Shown: positions 17,931-26,780 of the stretch, in pieces
How the letters are laid out: each line of letters begins with the position of its first letter
Numbering within the stretch: the stretch's first letter is position 1
Assembly: GCA_903822975.1 (NCBI GenBank)
Contig: CAIJRD010000002.1
Span: forward strand, 682,001-746,000
Direction of reading: 5' to 3'
DNA: 64,000 bases
DNA from: an uncultured Sinobacteraceae bacterium
GTDB lineage: Bacteria; Pseudomonadota; Gammaproteobacteria; Nevskiales; Nevskiaceae
Notes under the pieces: generated by a model
The model's input: only the letters and a program-made list of their open reading frames with translations
Database searches by the model: none
Told to the model about the DNA's origin: nothing
Translations under genes and position numbers: made by a program

Positions 17931-19408
17931 TAGGTGACCCCCGCTCGAATTTCCACCAGCGGGCCAAGATCCTCTCCGTCCTCAAGGTCTGCAGCATCAA
18001 CCTCAATTGCCGCGCGACCTGCCAGACGCTCGGTGAGAACGGCATCCAAATCGCGCCATTCTTGCCGGAAAAGCTCTTCAATTCGTGTGTGCACGGCATG
18101 CCGACGCTTCAATCCGTGAGCTGCTCGCTCGACGTCGAGCAACCTAATGACCAGTTCCGTTGGAACCGCCCGCCCCGAACAAACTTCATTAAGAAGCCGG
18201 CCATCTTCAGCCGTAAATGCAACGGTGTCTTCCATGACCCAGTTCAAATCACGACCGAGTGCCCCACGGACGATCAACGGAACGGAGTCCGCCCAGTCAC
18301 CGCGCTCGGCGCGCCAAATGCGTCGTATCTCGTGCAACTCAGCATCATGAATTAGAAGCGTGTCGTCACCCGGGGGGGCATCACGCTGAACTCTAATTTG
18401 AGTTTCTAGTAGCTTGGTAAGAAGAAATTTACAAAACTCAAGCGTATAGGGTCCAGGAACCGGAGTGTCGGTCCCTTTTATAAAAGCTACATGGCCGCTT
18501 CTGCGCCTAAACTCGCGATAAAGCTTTTTCTTCTCCGGCATCTGGGTTTCCGATAAGAGGTCTCGGAATTCCAAAAGCGGTTCTAGCCATTCTTCGCCCG
18601 AATCAATCATTGCTTCCATAGAACGATCGCGTTCGACGACTGTGCACACCCAACATCCGAATCGAGAGTTACCACAACTTGGTGTCGTCTTATCGACAAC
18701 GAGGGGACATTCGCCCGCTTGAGCGTTGCGATACATCGCAACCAAATCCCGATTGTCGTTGCCCCATGGGGACTGGTTCTGCAACAAGTAGGTCCAGACG
18801 TCGTCCGTCGACAAAGCTTCTATGGGGCCATAAACGTAAGCATTAAGTAGCGACGAATGTCGAGACAACGGCGAGCCCTTGATCCGATGAAAAGACATGA
18901 CTTGCGCTCGTGTCGAGCTTTCCGCTGATCTGACGCCCAGGACCATAATGACTTCACCAAACTCGGCCACACGCGCCTTGATGAAATCATTGGCTGGCTC
19001 GATTTTCAGGCGCTCCGTACACCAACGAAATCGCCGAGACGGTGCCGGATAGCCACGCCCAATTAAATTGACCCAAAAGCTTCTATCTGTATTGGGAGTA
19101 ACTTTTTCCGTTCTGAACGGAAGCCCTTGCGCGATGGCCGCTGTCGAAATTCGAGCCAGCGTTACGTCGATATATCGAACGATAACCGGCGTCTCGACCA
19201 GCGTATCCGAGCTAATCACATAGACCGGCTTCTGTCTTTGTTCTGCTGGTAATGCCGCGAGCGCAGTCCACACCATCTGGAGCGTGCAGGTCGAATCTTT
19301 CCCCCCTGAGTAGCCGACTACCCAAGGACGGCTATCCGCGAGATAAACCTGACGTATCTCCTGATACCGTTTTTCCAGACCTTCTCGGTCCAGCGGCTCG
19401 CGTACCAT
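17930..19408 (-). CDS. dndC: DndC, PAPS-reductase-like sulphur transfer enzyme
   Basis: 492 residues. The ATP-pyrophosphatase P-loop VVGYSGGKDSTCT is at about residue 36. Conserved Cys in FRWCTERLK and the later group CPLV, SCGNS, CWVC supply the 4Fe-4S cluster characteristic of DndC. It receives sulphur from DndA and activates the DNA phosphate by adenylation before sulphur transfer. The C-terminal quarter is helical and acidic. Coupled to both neighbours: the start shares a base with the dndB stop (TGATG) and the stop shares a base with dndD. Complete. Confidence 0.94.
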   Translation of the reverse strand: MVREPLDREGLEKRYQEIRQVYLADSRPWVVGYSGGKDSTCTLQMVWTALAALPAEQRQKPVYVISSDTLVETPVIVRYIDVTLARISTAAIAQGLPFRTEKVTPNTDRSFWVNLIGRGYPAPSRRFRWCTERLKIEPANDFIKARVAEFGEVIMVLGVRSAESSTRAQVMSFHRIKGSPLSRHSSLLNAYVYGPIEALSTDDVWTYLLQNQSPWGNDNRDLVAMYRNAQAGECPLVVDKTTPSCGNSRFGCWVCTVVERDRSMEAMIDSGEEWLEPLLEFRDLLSETQMPEKKKLYREFRRRSGHVAFIKGTDTPVPGPYTLEFCKFLLTKLLETQIRVQRDAPPGDDTLLIHDAELHEIRRIWRAERGDWADSVPLIVRGALGRDLNWVMEDTVAFTAEDGRLLNEVCSGRAVPTELVIRLLDVERAAHGLKRRHAVHTRIEELFRQEWRDLDAVLTERLAGRAAIEVDAADLEDGEDLGPLVEIRAGVT

Positions 19409-20520
19409 CAGCTTGCTGCCACAAGTTGGACACCACTGGGGGGCGCATACATGTCTTCGACTCGTTGGGCTTCGACCGACAGCGGGAGCTCTAAGGCTTT
19501 AACGACGATGTTCGTCACGAGCACCGTGCTGTTTTTCGATTTATTAACTTTTCCCGCGACTAGAGCTCGATTGTCCCAAAGCGTTCGATTCGCACGTGAC
19601 CAATCAACCTCACGCAATTTAACGATCCGGCTACGCCAATCGTCTGGATACTTCCTGATGAGCTGAGCTCCGGCCGAGGCAATGGCCTGCACAGCAATTC
19701 CGTGCGCATGTATGTAGTCTCGTCGCAATTCTGAGGCAGCCACTTCGCGGGAACCCACACGCTGCCAGTCGGGCATGTTGGCTATAACAGCTTCCCAGAA
19801 AGACACAGCCAATTCCTTATCCTTGGACTCAATAGGACTGACGTGAGCTTTGCCGATCAACTCCACCGTCGCTTGATGAAGACTGCTGAGCGTGAACAGC
19901 TTTGTCGACCGATTTGAAATACTGCTGCTATCAAAACAAGTGAAGTCACGTAACAACGGTACGGCGCCAATTACTTCGCGAGAAAGGCCAGCTAGCGCGT
20001 CGCGATGATCGTAAAGAAGCTTGATCGATTTTGTCGGTCGTACCGCATGAATATTGAGGTCGGCGAACATCTGTTGAGATCGCTTCAGGCCGCGGTCCGC
20101 GAATACCACCACGGAGATGGTTTCGTCACCAAGGGTTGGGCGCTCTCGAATTGCCTCTTCAATGGCAGCTCGCCGATGCTGTCCATCGTTGATCAGAATC
20201 GTTGCAGACATCGCGATTCTGAGTCGTCCAACACCTCGAAGAGCGCCATCGCTAGCGGCGGGTTCGAATTCGATTTCACCGTCAATCGAGGCGCATAACG
20301 ATGAGAGAATGTACTCAGAGGCGTTGTTGGTGATGTAAGTAGCGATCAGCGGGATTCGAGCCTTGTTTAGCACACGCTGCGCGCGGAGAGCCGCCGGCAT
20401 CGCTTCGTCATCGAATCGAAAAAGCCTCGGAACAACTTTCAGCGGCACCATAATCACGTAGTACGCGCTGCCAGCTTGCACTCCTCGAATCGCCGTAAAC
20501 TCTAGGTTATTACCATCCAT
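19408..20520 (-). CDS. dndB: DndB, DGQHR-domain regulator of phosphorothioation
   Basis: 370 residues from ATG 20520, chosen because AGGGG lies seven bases upstream; the frame stays open 18 codons further, but those codons contain a palindrome and no ribosome binding site. The family motif ILINDGQHRRAA is at about residue 115, with the conserved FADLNIHAVRPT and the C-terminal NRTLWDNRALV segment. DndB represses the dnd operon and tunes PT frequency; it is not needed for the modification itself. First gene of the operon, so it could control its own transcript through the repeats just upstream. Confidence 0.9.
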   Translation of the reverse strand: MDGNNLEFTAIRGVQAGSAYYVIMVPLKVVPRLFRFDDEAMPAALRAQRVLNKARIPLIATYITNNASEYILSSLCASIDGEIEFEPAASDGALRGVGRLRIAMSATILINDGQHRRAAIEEAIRERPTLGDETISVVVFADRGLKRSQQMFADLNIHAVRPTKSIKLLYDHRDALAGLSREVIGAVPLLRDFTCFDSSSISNRSTKLFTLSSLHQATVELIGKAHVSPIESKDKELAVSFWEAVIANMPDWQRVGSREVAASELRRDYIHAHGIAVQAIASAGAQLIRKYPDDWRSRIVKLREVDWSRANRTLWDNRALVAGKVNKSKNSTVLVTNIVVKALELPLSVEAQRVEDMYAPPSGVQLVAAS

Positions 20521-20530
20521 CGACTTCCCC

Positions 20531-20600
20531 TCCAAGATATCTTGGAAGCTACTATGCGAGTAATTGGAAGTCAATTTCGTATGATTGGACGTTTATTCCG
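20531..20600 (-). promoter_or_regulatory. Phased TCCAA boxes and a 16-bp palindrome before dndB
   Basis: Read on the minus strand, TCCAA occurs three times with starts 21 and 22 bases apart, about two helical turns. The last copy is the left arm of a perfect 16-bp palindrome, TCCAAGATATCTTGGA at 20531-20546. The palindrome ends 10 bases before the dndB start and touches the ribosome binding site. Helical phasing suggests cooperative binding by a regulator, possibly DndB, on one face of the DNA. As RNA the palindrome could also sequester the ribosome site. No footprint evidence is available. Confidence 0.55.
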
Positions 20601-20980
20601 AAATTTACTTTCACGTCCACTGCGAAGCGGACCATCGTTACCGTGGATGCCCGGCTGAGATGCTTTTGGCGCGCCGAGGTGCCACAGTGAGAAAACTGCT
20701 CAGCCGCCAAAGTGGTAGTAGCTTTTCCGTCCGCGACAGGCGCGCAGCCTTCCAGGCTCGACGAGTTGCGGCCTGTGACCATTTGCCAGCGCGATAGAAT
20801 ATAGATTGTTCGGTTCTGTAAACGTCGCGCTGAAGTCTAAAATTTAACGGCCTAGTAATCTCTCGGTTTGAGGCATTGAATGAGGAGGCACGACGTCAAT
20901 CCGACAGCGCAATTAAACTCGTCCGGAGCATTGAATGTGCGGCGGGCCAACAGTGGTCGGAGAGTACTAAGGGGCGCACA
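20601..20980. other. Divergent promoter region between dnd and the DGQHR pair
   Basis: About 380 bases without a supported gene. Open frames on the plus strand are short. The rightward membrane-protein frame can be extended back to a TTG at 20876, so the last 100 bases could be coding, but the GTG at 20981 has the better ribosome site (AAGGGG). Confidence 0.4.
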
Positions 20981-21448
20981 GTGTCACATAACGAGACGAG
21001 ATTAATAACCGGCGCCGAGCGCTGGACGGTTCTTTGCTATGGGCTGCTGGTGTTCGTTATAGCGGGCGGCTTGGGAGTTTACTTTCCTCTCTTCGACGAT
21101 CGCCCCATAAGTGCAGAAGGATTGGCAACATATGCCATGGCATCACTTGCACCGTTATTCGCCGATATTTTTGTTGGGGAAAACTACTGGAAAGAGCTAT
21201 CAAAACTCGCAAGGCTGAAAATTGGTCTCATAAGTGCATTCGGCGCGTTATTTTCGTTTGGGGCGCTGAAGCGACTCGATAAACCTTGCGCAATCGAATT
21301 TGCTGCAATAGGAACATTATTAGTTCTTTATTTGCTGTATCGAATTTCTATCCTTTCGGGAAAATTCGAACCTGAAATCCCGCCGAGAACTGAAGATGGC
21401 GGCCCCAAAGAAAGCATTGCGAAACCAGGTGGAGCAGGGTTGCCATGA
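20981..21448 (+). CDS. Small multi-pass membrane protein coupled to a DGQHR protein
   Basis: 155 residues from GTG 20981, chosen for the AAGGGG six bases upstream. Hydrophobic segments lie near residues 15-35, 45-65, 85-100 and 105-125 (LLVFVIAGGLGVYF; TLLVLYLLYRISIL). It has a soluble Pro-rich C-terminal tail. Its stop overlaps the next start as ATGA, so the two proteins are made together. Similar pairings of a few-helix membrane protein with a cytosolic sensor are common in abortive defence, where the membrane part is the effector; that role is only inferred here. No family recognised. Confidence 0.7.
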   Translation: MSHNETRLITGAERWTVLCYGLLVFVIAGGLGVYFPLFDDRPISAEGLATYAMASLAPLFADIFVGENYWKELSKLARLKIGLISAFGALFSFGALKRLDKPCAIEFAAIGTLLVLYLLYRISILSGKFEPEIPPRTEDGGPKESIAKPGGAGLP

Positions 21449-22674
21449 TAGTAGATAGCTCTGGAGCACTTGTTTGCCCTGCAGTTCGTGTTCAGCAGCC
21501 GCTCGGTAGTTTTTTCGCTTTCTCTCTGCGTGCAGATTATTTGAATAAAATAACGTATTCCCTGCCTGCAGAGATTCGTAAGCGCTTGGAGGAGGAATCC
21601 AGTGAAGGTAAAAGAGGCTACCAAATATTCGGTTCTCAGCGTGCCGAGAAGCCAACTCGATTGCAAGAGATTGCCTCTTATATTCAAACGACTGACGCAG
21701 CCTTCCCAAATGCCATTATCCTGGCTGCAAATTATAGACAGAATGGGCTTTACGTAGACGACGAAGCATTGCGATGGACTGCAGAAGATAAGGGGGGCGG
21801 CCTCTGGAACGTTAGAATTCCATCGTTGGATAACCCTTGCGCGTCGATAATCGACGGCCAGCATCGATTGCACGCGTTCGAATACCTGCCTGCTGGCGCA
21901 CCAGAAAAGGAGATGGAACTCCTTTGCGTTGTATTTTTAGAATTGCCAACCCCTTATCATGCGTATGTCTTTGCAACAATTAATTTTAATCAAAAGAAAG
22001 TCGACCGAAGTCTCGCTTACGAACTTTTCGGATTTGACGTTGACGAGAGGCCGCGTGATCTCTGGTCACCAGAAACGCTTGCCGTCTATCTAACAAGACT
22101 ATTGAATACAGAGTCGGAGTCGCCCTTATATAGATCGATATTTCCAGCAGCTGATTCAGAAGCTATTTTCTCAAGCAGCGATGAAAAAAATGAGAAAAAA
22201 CCGGCGCTCTTGAAAATATCTATGGCAACGGTGGTAGACGGAATTCTGCGGATCATTTCTAGAAACCCGCGGGAGGATAGAAACACAGTCCGAAGACCCG
22301 GCAATAAAACAATTGGGCGTAAATGCTTAGAAACAATCGCATCATTGCCAATGCGTGACTACTACATTGCCGGCAACGATAAAGCGATTTATGAAGTTTT
22401 ATGCAATTATTTCCTTGCCATATCTTCTAAAGTTTGGACGCCTGCCGGCAAGAATTCGTACTTGAAAAAAACAGTTGGGATTCAAGCAACGTTCGATGTA
22501 TTGCGAGATCTTCTCGCCAAAAGGCCGATTACGGCCGAAAGCTATTCTAAAGAAGCCTTAACGTTGTTATTTTCTCCATGTACAGATCTCGATTCAGATG
22601 GAAGCAAATATCAGGCTTCAGGGATCGGACGATCCGAAATTCGACGGGAACTGAAGGCAGCAATTGGCTTGTAG
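21445..22674 (+). CDS. DGQHR-domain protein, DndB-like paralogue
   Basis: 409 residues. The hallmark IIDGQHRLHAFEYL is at about residue 137, followed by the conserved AYVFATINFNQKKVD, giving the same core as DndB and the DGQHR family. It is only distantly similar to the dndB in this window. It is divergent from the dnd operon and coupled to a membrane protein by an ATGA overlap. Base composition is more AT-rich than the dnd genes, which suggests separate origin. It could be a second PT regulator, or the DNA-sensing half of a DGQHR/membrane-effector defence pair; the sequence does not decide between them. Confidence 0.8.
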   Translation: MIVDSSGALVCPAVRVQQPLGSFFAFSLRADYLNKITYSLPAEIRKRLEEESSEGKRGYQIFGSQRAEKPTRLQEIASYIQTTDAAFPNAIILAANYRQNGLYVDDEALRWTAEDKGGGLWNVRIPSLDNPCASIIDGQHRLHAFEYLPAGAPEKEMELLCVVFLELPTPYHAYVFATINFNQKKVDRSLAYELFGFDVDERPRDLWSPETLAVYLTRLLNTESESPLYRSIFPAADSEAIFSSSDEKNEKKPALLKISMATVVDGILRIISRNPREDRNTVRRPGNKTIGRKCLETIASLPMRDYYIAGNDKAIYEVLCNYFLAISSKVWTPAGKNSYLKKTVGIQATFDVLRDLLAKRPITAESYSKEALTLLFSPCTDLDSDGSKYQASGIGRSEIRRELKAAIGL

Positions 22675-22799
22675 GTTCGGCGTGAAGCCCTCCTACGCGT
22701 GGGTCTCGATATCAATAAGTCTTATCTCGAAGCACCCGCCATTGCGACAGGCGCCTAGAGCTATATAGTCAATGACGTAACTAAATATCGAATCAGTCG
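22675..22799. other. Convergent gap
   Basis: Short AT-rich gap after the DGQHR gene. No terminator hairpin stands out. Confidence 0.3.
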
Positions 22800-23006
22800 T
22801 CAATCCCCACCTCGAAATCCTGGCTTTGATTCACGGACCTTTTGAGTATTTCGCTGTCGAGACGAACTCACTGAAGACTCGATCGAATCGGCAAATTCCC
22901 GAAGTGCTAACACCGCACGTCGCAGTGATTCTCGCTGCTGAGCACCCGCGGTTGATTGTCCGCTTGCTTCGATGATTTCCGCTTGGGCGACAAATTGCTT
23001 CGCCAC
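22800..23006 (-). CDS. Possible small helical protein downstream of the patatin gene
   Basis: 68 residues from a GTG at 23006. It has a helical, heptad-like middle (RESLRRAVLALREFADSIES) and a Ser/Arg-rich tail. The same frame stays open further upstream almost to the patatin stop, but with no ATG, GTG or TTG there, so either the start is non-standard or the gene has lost its 5' end. It could be the fourth gene of the leftward patatin operon. Low certainty. Confidence 0.4.
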   Translation of the reverse strand: MAKQFVAQAEIIEASGQSTAGAQQRESLRRAVLALREFADSIESSVSSSRQRNTQKVRESKPGFRGGD

Positions 23007-23091
23007 CTGATCTGAATTTCGGCGCGCGGCAGCACTCCATGATGAAACACAAATCGGCTTTGAATGGTCAGATTCGCTTGTACACAGACTG

Positions 23092-24282
23092 CTAAAGCGT
23101 CAGGAGGAGCTTCCAAGCTTGGTGCGATTGAGAGAACAGCTCGTATCCCACTTCCAGCTTGAGGGTATCGCCATCCATTCGTATGGGCTGGTTGGGCGCA
23201 TCATCGTTGAGCCAGAGTTCGGCATACGCAGCAATCGCATCGACCTCGTGCTGCTCGACGGCATCCATGTCGAGGTCGGCCAAGAATTCAAACTGAGAGG
23301 CGGTCATGGTGCCGGGTGCTGACCACTCCCCTTTTGTCTTCTGCTGAGGACTGATCAGCGGATTCAATCGAACAATTCGGCTGGCGGTCTGGATTGCGCC
23401 AGCGACTTTACCTCCCGTCATCATGTGCGCCATGAAGGTGGCGACATCGGGCGGATCATCGAGGATCGACGTCGCGAGTTTATGGAGGTCATTCACGAGG
23501 CCGGTCTTGCTGGGCGCACTGAAATACGGAGGCTGATCGGTCGAGGCTGTCGGCCAAGGAAGAGCGACATTGGCGGTACCGATGCTCAGTGCAACGACGT
23601 CGCTTGCTGCAACACCTGACATCAGGGCTTCCGTCACGCCGGCCAAGACCGGATTGTTGTAGCCGGTAATGCCGCCATCCCAGTAACGGCCAGGTCGGTC
23701 CGGAAACTTGGCGGCCTCATCGAAGTAGTTCACCGGCGCATTGGTGGACGCGTGGATAGCCTCAGCGAGTGTGACGTCTGCCACCGCTCCAACCCCTAAG
23801 CCGGGGCCAGCGCTCTTCTGTGATCGAAAGAAGGCCGCTCGATTGCGGTCATAGTCGAATGCGACAATGAGCAGCTCGACGTCCTTTCCGGCCGTCCGGC
23901 CAACACCTGCGACGGACGTCGAGAGCGTCTTGCCCCCGCTGTTCCGCATGATGTTCTGGAGTGCGGTCAGCTTCGCTTTGGCGCTGTACTTCGGCCCAAT
24001 ACCGGCGACATCCTGGAGAATTCGATCGCCCCAGGATTTGGTGGGTGAGAAAATCGCTCGGCGCTTCTGTTCATCCTCAAAATAGCTCAGCAGTACATCC
24101 AGGCCGAGATCTTCGACCAAACCGCCGAGGACGATGCTGCCCCCGGAATTGGCGGCGACTAAATCGAAGTCCTTGAGAATCTGATGGCCCTTGGCTTGGG
24201 CTCCGTACAGCTTCATGAGTGTTCGCACCTGAATCAGTGCCCACGACCCGCCCCCATCCAGACTCAAGACGCGATAAGCCAT
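23092..24282 (-). CDS. Patatin-like phospholipase
   Basis: 396 residues. Patatin hallmarks are in order: oxyanion-hole glycines in LSLDGGGSWAL at residues 6-16, nucleophile Ser in AANSGGSIV near residue 44 (a variant of G-x-S-x-G), and the dyad Asp in WDGGITGYNNP near residue 205. The protein would hydrolyse membrane phospholipid acyl chains. It has no signal peptide, so it acts from the cytosol unless exported by a dedicated route. It lies 27 bases after the peptidase gene in a leftward three-gene operon. Related patatins serve as killing effectors in CBASS, but no cyclase is nearby. Complete; activity is likely. Confidence 0.88.
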   Translation of the reverse strand: MAYRVLSLDGGGSWALIQVRTLMKLYGAQAKGHQILKDFDLVAANSGGSIVLGGLVEDLGLDVLLSYFEDEQKRRAIFSPTKSWGDRILQDVAGIGPKYSAKAKLTALQNIMRNSGGKTLSTSVAGVGRTAGKDVELLIVAFDYDRNRAAFFRSQKSAGPGLGVGAVADVTLAEAIHASTNAPVNYFDEAAKFPDRPGRYWDGGITGYNNPVLAGVTEALMSGVAASDVVALSIGTANVALPWPTASTDQPPYFSAPSKTGLVNDLHKLATSILDDPPDVATFMAHMMTGGKVAGAIQTASRIVRLNPLISPQQKTKGEWSAPGTMTASQFEFLADLDMDAVEQHEVDAIAAYAELWLNDDAPNQPIRMDGDTLKLEVGYELFSQSHQAWKLLLTL

Positions 24283-24309
24283 TGCCTAACCCTCCGTGGA
24301 CACCCGATA

Positions 24310-25344
24310 TCACCGATAGAACTGCGCATGCCAGCGAATGAGCTGGGCTTCGCGGGGTAAAAACTTCTCAAGTAGTGGCAGCTGCTGAATGAACGCGATG
24401 ATCTGGTCGGCATTGGCGTCGACCGGTAGCACGTCGAATGCGTCCCCGGTCAGATGCTTGCTGAAAGTCATCACGTCGGCCTCCGCGGCCGCCTGAAATA
24501 CACCCAGAATCCCGGTTCCCAGTGCCGCCTGCGTAACAGCCTCTGGATGCGCGTCCACCCACTGCTGGCAGGCCGTACAAATCACCGACGGCTTATAGGT
24601 TTCGATGATGAATCGGCGATCCCTCACAACATCGCTTGCCATTGACTGCGCCTGGGCTGCGACAGACCGTCGGCCACTGGTAAACACGGTCGAGGGAAAG
24701 CGGGCCTTGAGGATCATGGCTGCAGCTTCCGCGTTAGCGTTTAACTGGAGTGCCGCGATATCGGGTGGTGCCGCAGCGGGGACAGGGGGAGGCGCTGACA
24801 CAGCGGCGAATGTCGGCGATGGAGCACTGGCGGGAACTGCTGCTCCGGCCCCTTCAAAATCATCGGCACCCACGGCCTGCCAAACGGCGCGCATCCCTTG
24901 CGCCGCGATCAGCTCGTGGGCCAGCGGTGAGGGGCTGGGTTTACAACGCCCCCACTGAAAGTGGGGCGTGTCGCGCTGCTTCCAATCCCCGCCCCAAGCA
25001 CAGCCGTGTGCTTTGAAAATCGTTGCTACTTGTTCGAACCAGCTCTCTGGCATGTCCCAAAGCTTCGAAGCTGAGATGACATCGACCGCCAGGCCGTAGC
25101 CATGCCAGCTGTCGAGATTGCTCTGGGCGTTCGTGACCGGCGTTGATGGCGGAATGACAGTTCTACCGCGGGCGTAATAGAGCGCTTGGAGCTCGGCCGA
25201 ACGCAGGCCCTCGAATACCTTGGCGTCGAGCCCGGCGGCCTGGCAGGCGGCGAGCGAAGCCTCGACCGCGGCCCGAAATCTGGGGGCGAGCTTCTCGAGG
25301 TCCGCGTCAACCGTTGGTCCCGCCCCACTTGAGCCGGCACTCAC
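24310..25344 (-). CDS. Tandem M15-type (LD-/DD-peptidase-like) protein
   Basis: 344 residues. The N-terminal domain (about 10-160) is an M15C/VanY-like peptidase: SWHGYGLAVDV near residue 80 has His and Asp ligands in the H-x6-D spacing, and PHFQWG near 128 gives the third ligand. A Pro/Ala-rich linker (170-200) follows. The C-terminal part repeats the pattern more weakly: FTSGRRS, then SKHLTGDAFDV near 300, and RWHAQFYR at the end. These enzymes cut the peptide bridges of peptidoglycan, as phage endolysins do. There is no signal peptide, so delivery must come from another factor. Start overlaps the membrane-protein stop by four bases. Second gene of the operon with the patatin. Confidence 0.8.
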   Translation of the reverse strand: MSAGSSGAGPTVDADLEKLAPRFRAAVEASLAACQAAGLDAKVFEGLRSAELQALYYARGRTVIPPSTPVTNAQSNLDSWHGYGLAVDVISASKLWDMPESWFEQVATIFKAHGCAWGGDWKQRDTPHFQWGRCKPSPSPLAHELIAAQGMRAVWQAVGADDFEGAGAAVPASAPSPTFAAVSAPPPVPAAAPPDIAALQLNANAEAAAMILKARFPSTVFTSGRRSVAAQAQSMASDVVRDRRFIIETYKPSVICTACQQWVDAHPEAVTQAALGTGILGVFQAAAEADVMTFSKHLTGDAFDVLPVDANADQIIAFIQQLPLLEKFLPREAQLIRWHAQFYR

Positions 25345-26483
25345 AGAACGCCCTCTTGAGGATTACCGCTCGCCCATTCATGTGGCTTGAACTCGGCCAC
25401 TGCCGGCTCCGGCGCCGGCGTCCCGCTTGGAACCTGCACAATGGTTGTCGTCGGTACGGGTGCCGCAGGCGTACCGCCTGAAATGTCCTTCGGCTTTAGC
25501 GTTGAACGTAACGAGGTGAGTTTATTAAGGGTATCGAACCAGAACGGTGCGCCCATCGAAACGGCAAACGCGGTCAGCAACCAGCCTAAAATGGGCTGGA
25601 CCAGGAAGACCCACAGACTCGACCTTGGGTTTGCCTTGAAGTAGTCGCTGTTGAACTGCGGCCGAGGTGTAATCGGATTCGCCTGCGGGCCGGGCCATCC
25701 ATCATCCCAGCCGATCGGCAACCGGAGTGTGCTGAGGGTATTGAGGGCATTCTTTCCCGCTGTGGCCTCGTCCGCGGCTTGGCTCGCCGTCTGGTTCGCA
25801 CGCTCAACCAGCGACTGTCTTACGGCAGCGTCGGTTGAAAGCCGCTGGACGATCGTCAGCGTGTTGACGTTGAGGGCAACCGTTAATACCGCCCCGACAA
25901 ACAGAACGATCGTTTGGGACCGTCGGCGGTAAGCCCCCGACACCCGTTCCATGCCGGCATTGAACCAGGCTTCGATATTCGTCTGCGCCTTGTTGATGTC
26001 GCCTTGCGCGGCGTCAATCGCGAGGATGACCGCAGACCGAATCGACGTGTTTGTGATTCTCGAGGTAGTCTGTCGAAGATCCTCGAGCGAGACGACGGGA
26101 TGGCCCGCCGCAGACAAATCACCCCGCCCATCAGGTCCGCCTCGCGCGACGATATCGAGGAGGGCCAGGGCGAAGTTACTGGATGGGATGTAGGAGGGGA
26201 GCGTGCTGCGACATTTGTATTGCTCTACCTTCTGGCCGAGGCTGACTTTGCTGAGTTCGTACGCCCCAGCAAAGAGCCCGTTGACCATGGGATGGTCGTA
26301 GATCGCCTTGGTAAATGTTCGATCTGAATCATCCAGGAGCTGGCTAATCCCCTTCTCGAGATCAACCGCCCGCATCTTCGTGAAAGCCTCCCACCGCTCG
26401 CGGATGGCGCTGGTAATTGAGGCAAGTAGGAGATAGAGCAGCGTCAAGCCAATGGCGACGTCGACGACTTCCAGTCCGAACAT
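25341..26483 (-). CDS. Membrane protein leading the patatin/peptidase operon
   Basis: 380 residues. An N-terminal helix (VVDVAIGLTLLYLLLASITS) is followed by a cytosolic stretch of about 150 residues, then helices near 195-215 (TIVLFVGAVLTVALNVNTL) and 300-320 (LWVFLVQPILGWLLTAFAV), and a Pro-rich C-terminal tail. The long loop 215-300 would be on the far side. I recognise no named family, but similar three-helix proteins occur beside predicted envelope-active enzymes. It could anchor or export the two soluble hydrolases, or be a pore. First gene of the leftward operon; ATGA-type overlap with the next. Confidence 0.7.
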   Translation of the reverse strand: MFGLEVVDVAIGLTLLYLLLASITSAIRERWEAFTKMRAVDLEKGISQLLDDSDRTFTKAIYDHPMVNGLFAGAYELSKVSLGQKVEQYKCRSTLPSYIPSSNFALALLDIVARGGPDGRGDLSAAGHPVVSLEDLRQTTSRITNTSIRSAVILAIDAAQGDINKAQTNIEAWFNAGMERVSGAYRRRSQTIVLFVGAVLTVALNVNTLTIVQRLSTDAAVRQSLVERANQTASQAADEATAGKNALNTLSTLRLPIGWDDGWPGPQANPITPRPQFNSDYFKANPRSSLWVFLVQPILGWLLTAFAVSMGAPFWFDTLNKLTSLRSTLKPKDISGGTPAAPVPTTTIVQVPSGTPAPEPAVAEFKPHEWASGNPQEGVL

Positions 26484-26587
26484 GCTTGTGTCTCCCCTTA
26501 CCGACCTCGTCCCTGGTTCTCGTCATCGCCCCACTCTCGACAACGCCGCCGTCACAGCCCCGGCTTTCGTGCCGCTGATACTGGTCT

Positions 26588-26773
<186 letters not shown>

Positions 26774-26780
26774 CAAATGC

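Noticed and set aside
8645-20520. DptFGH (DndFGH) restriction genes
   Set aside because: I looked for the three large proteins on both strands and none is present; the helicase/ATPase cassette differs in size and domains.
23092-26483. CBASS system around the patatin
   Set aside because: No CD-NTase or other cyclic-nucleotide enzyme is encoded nearby.
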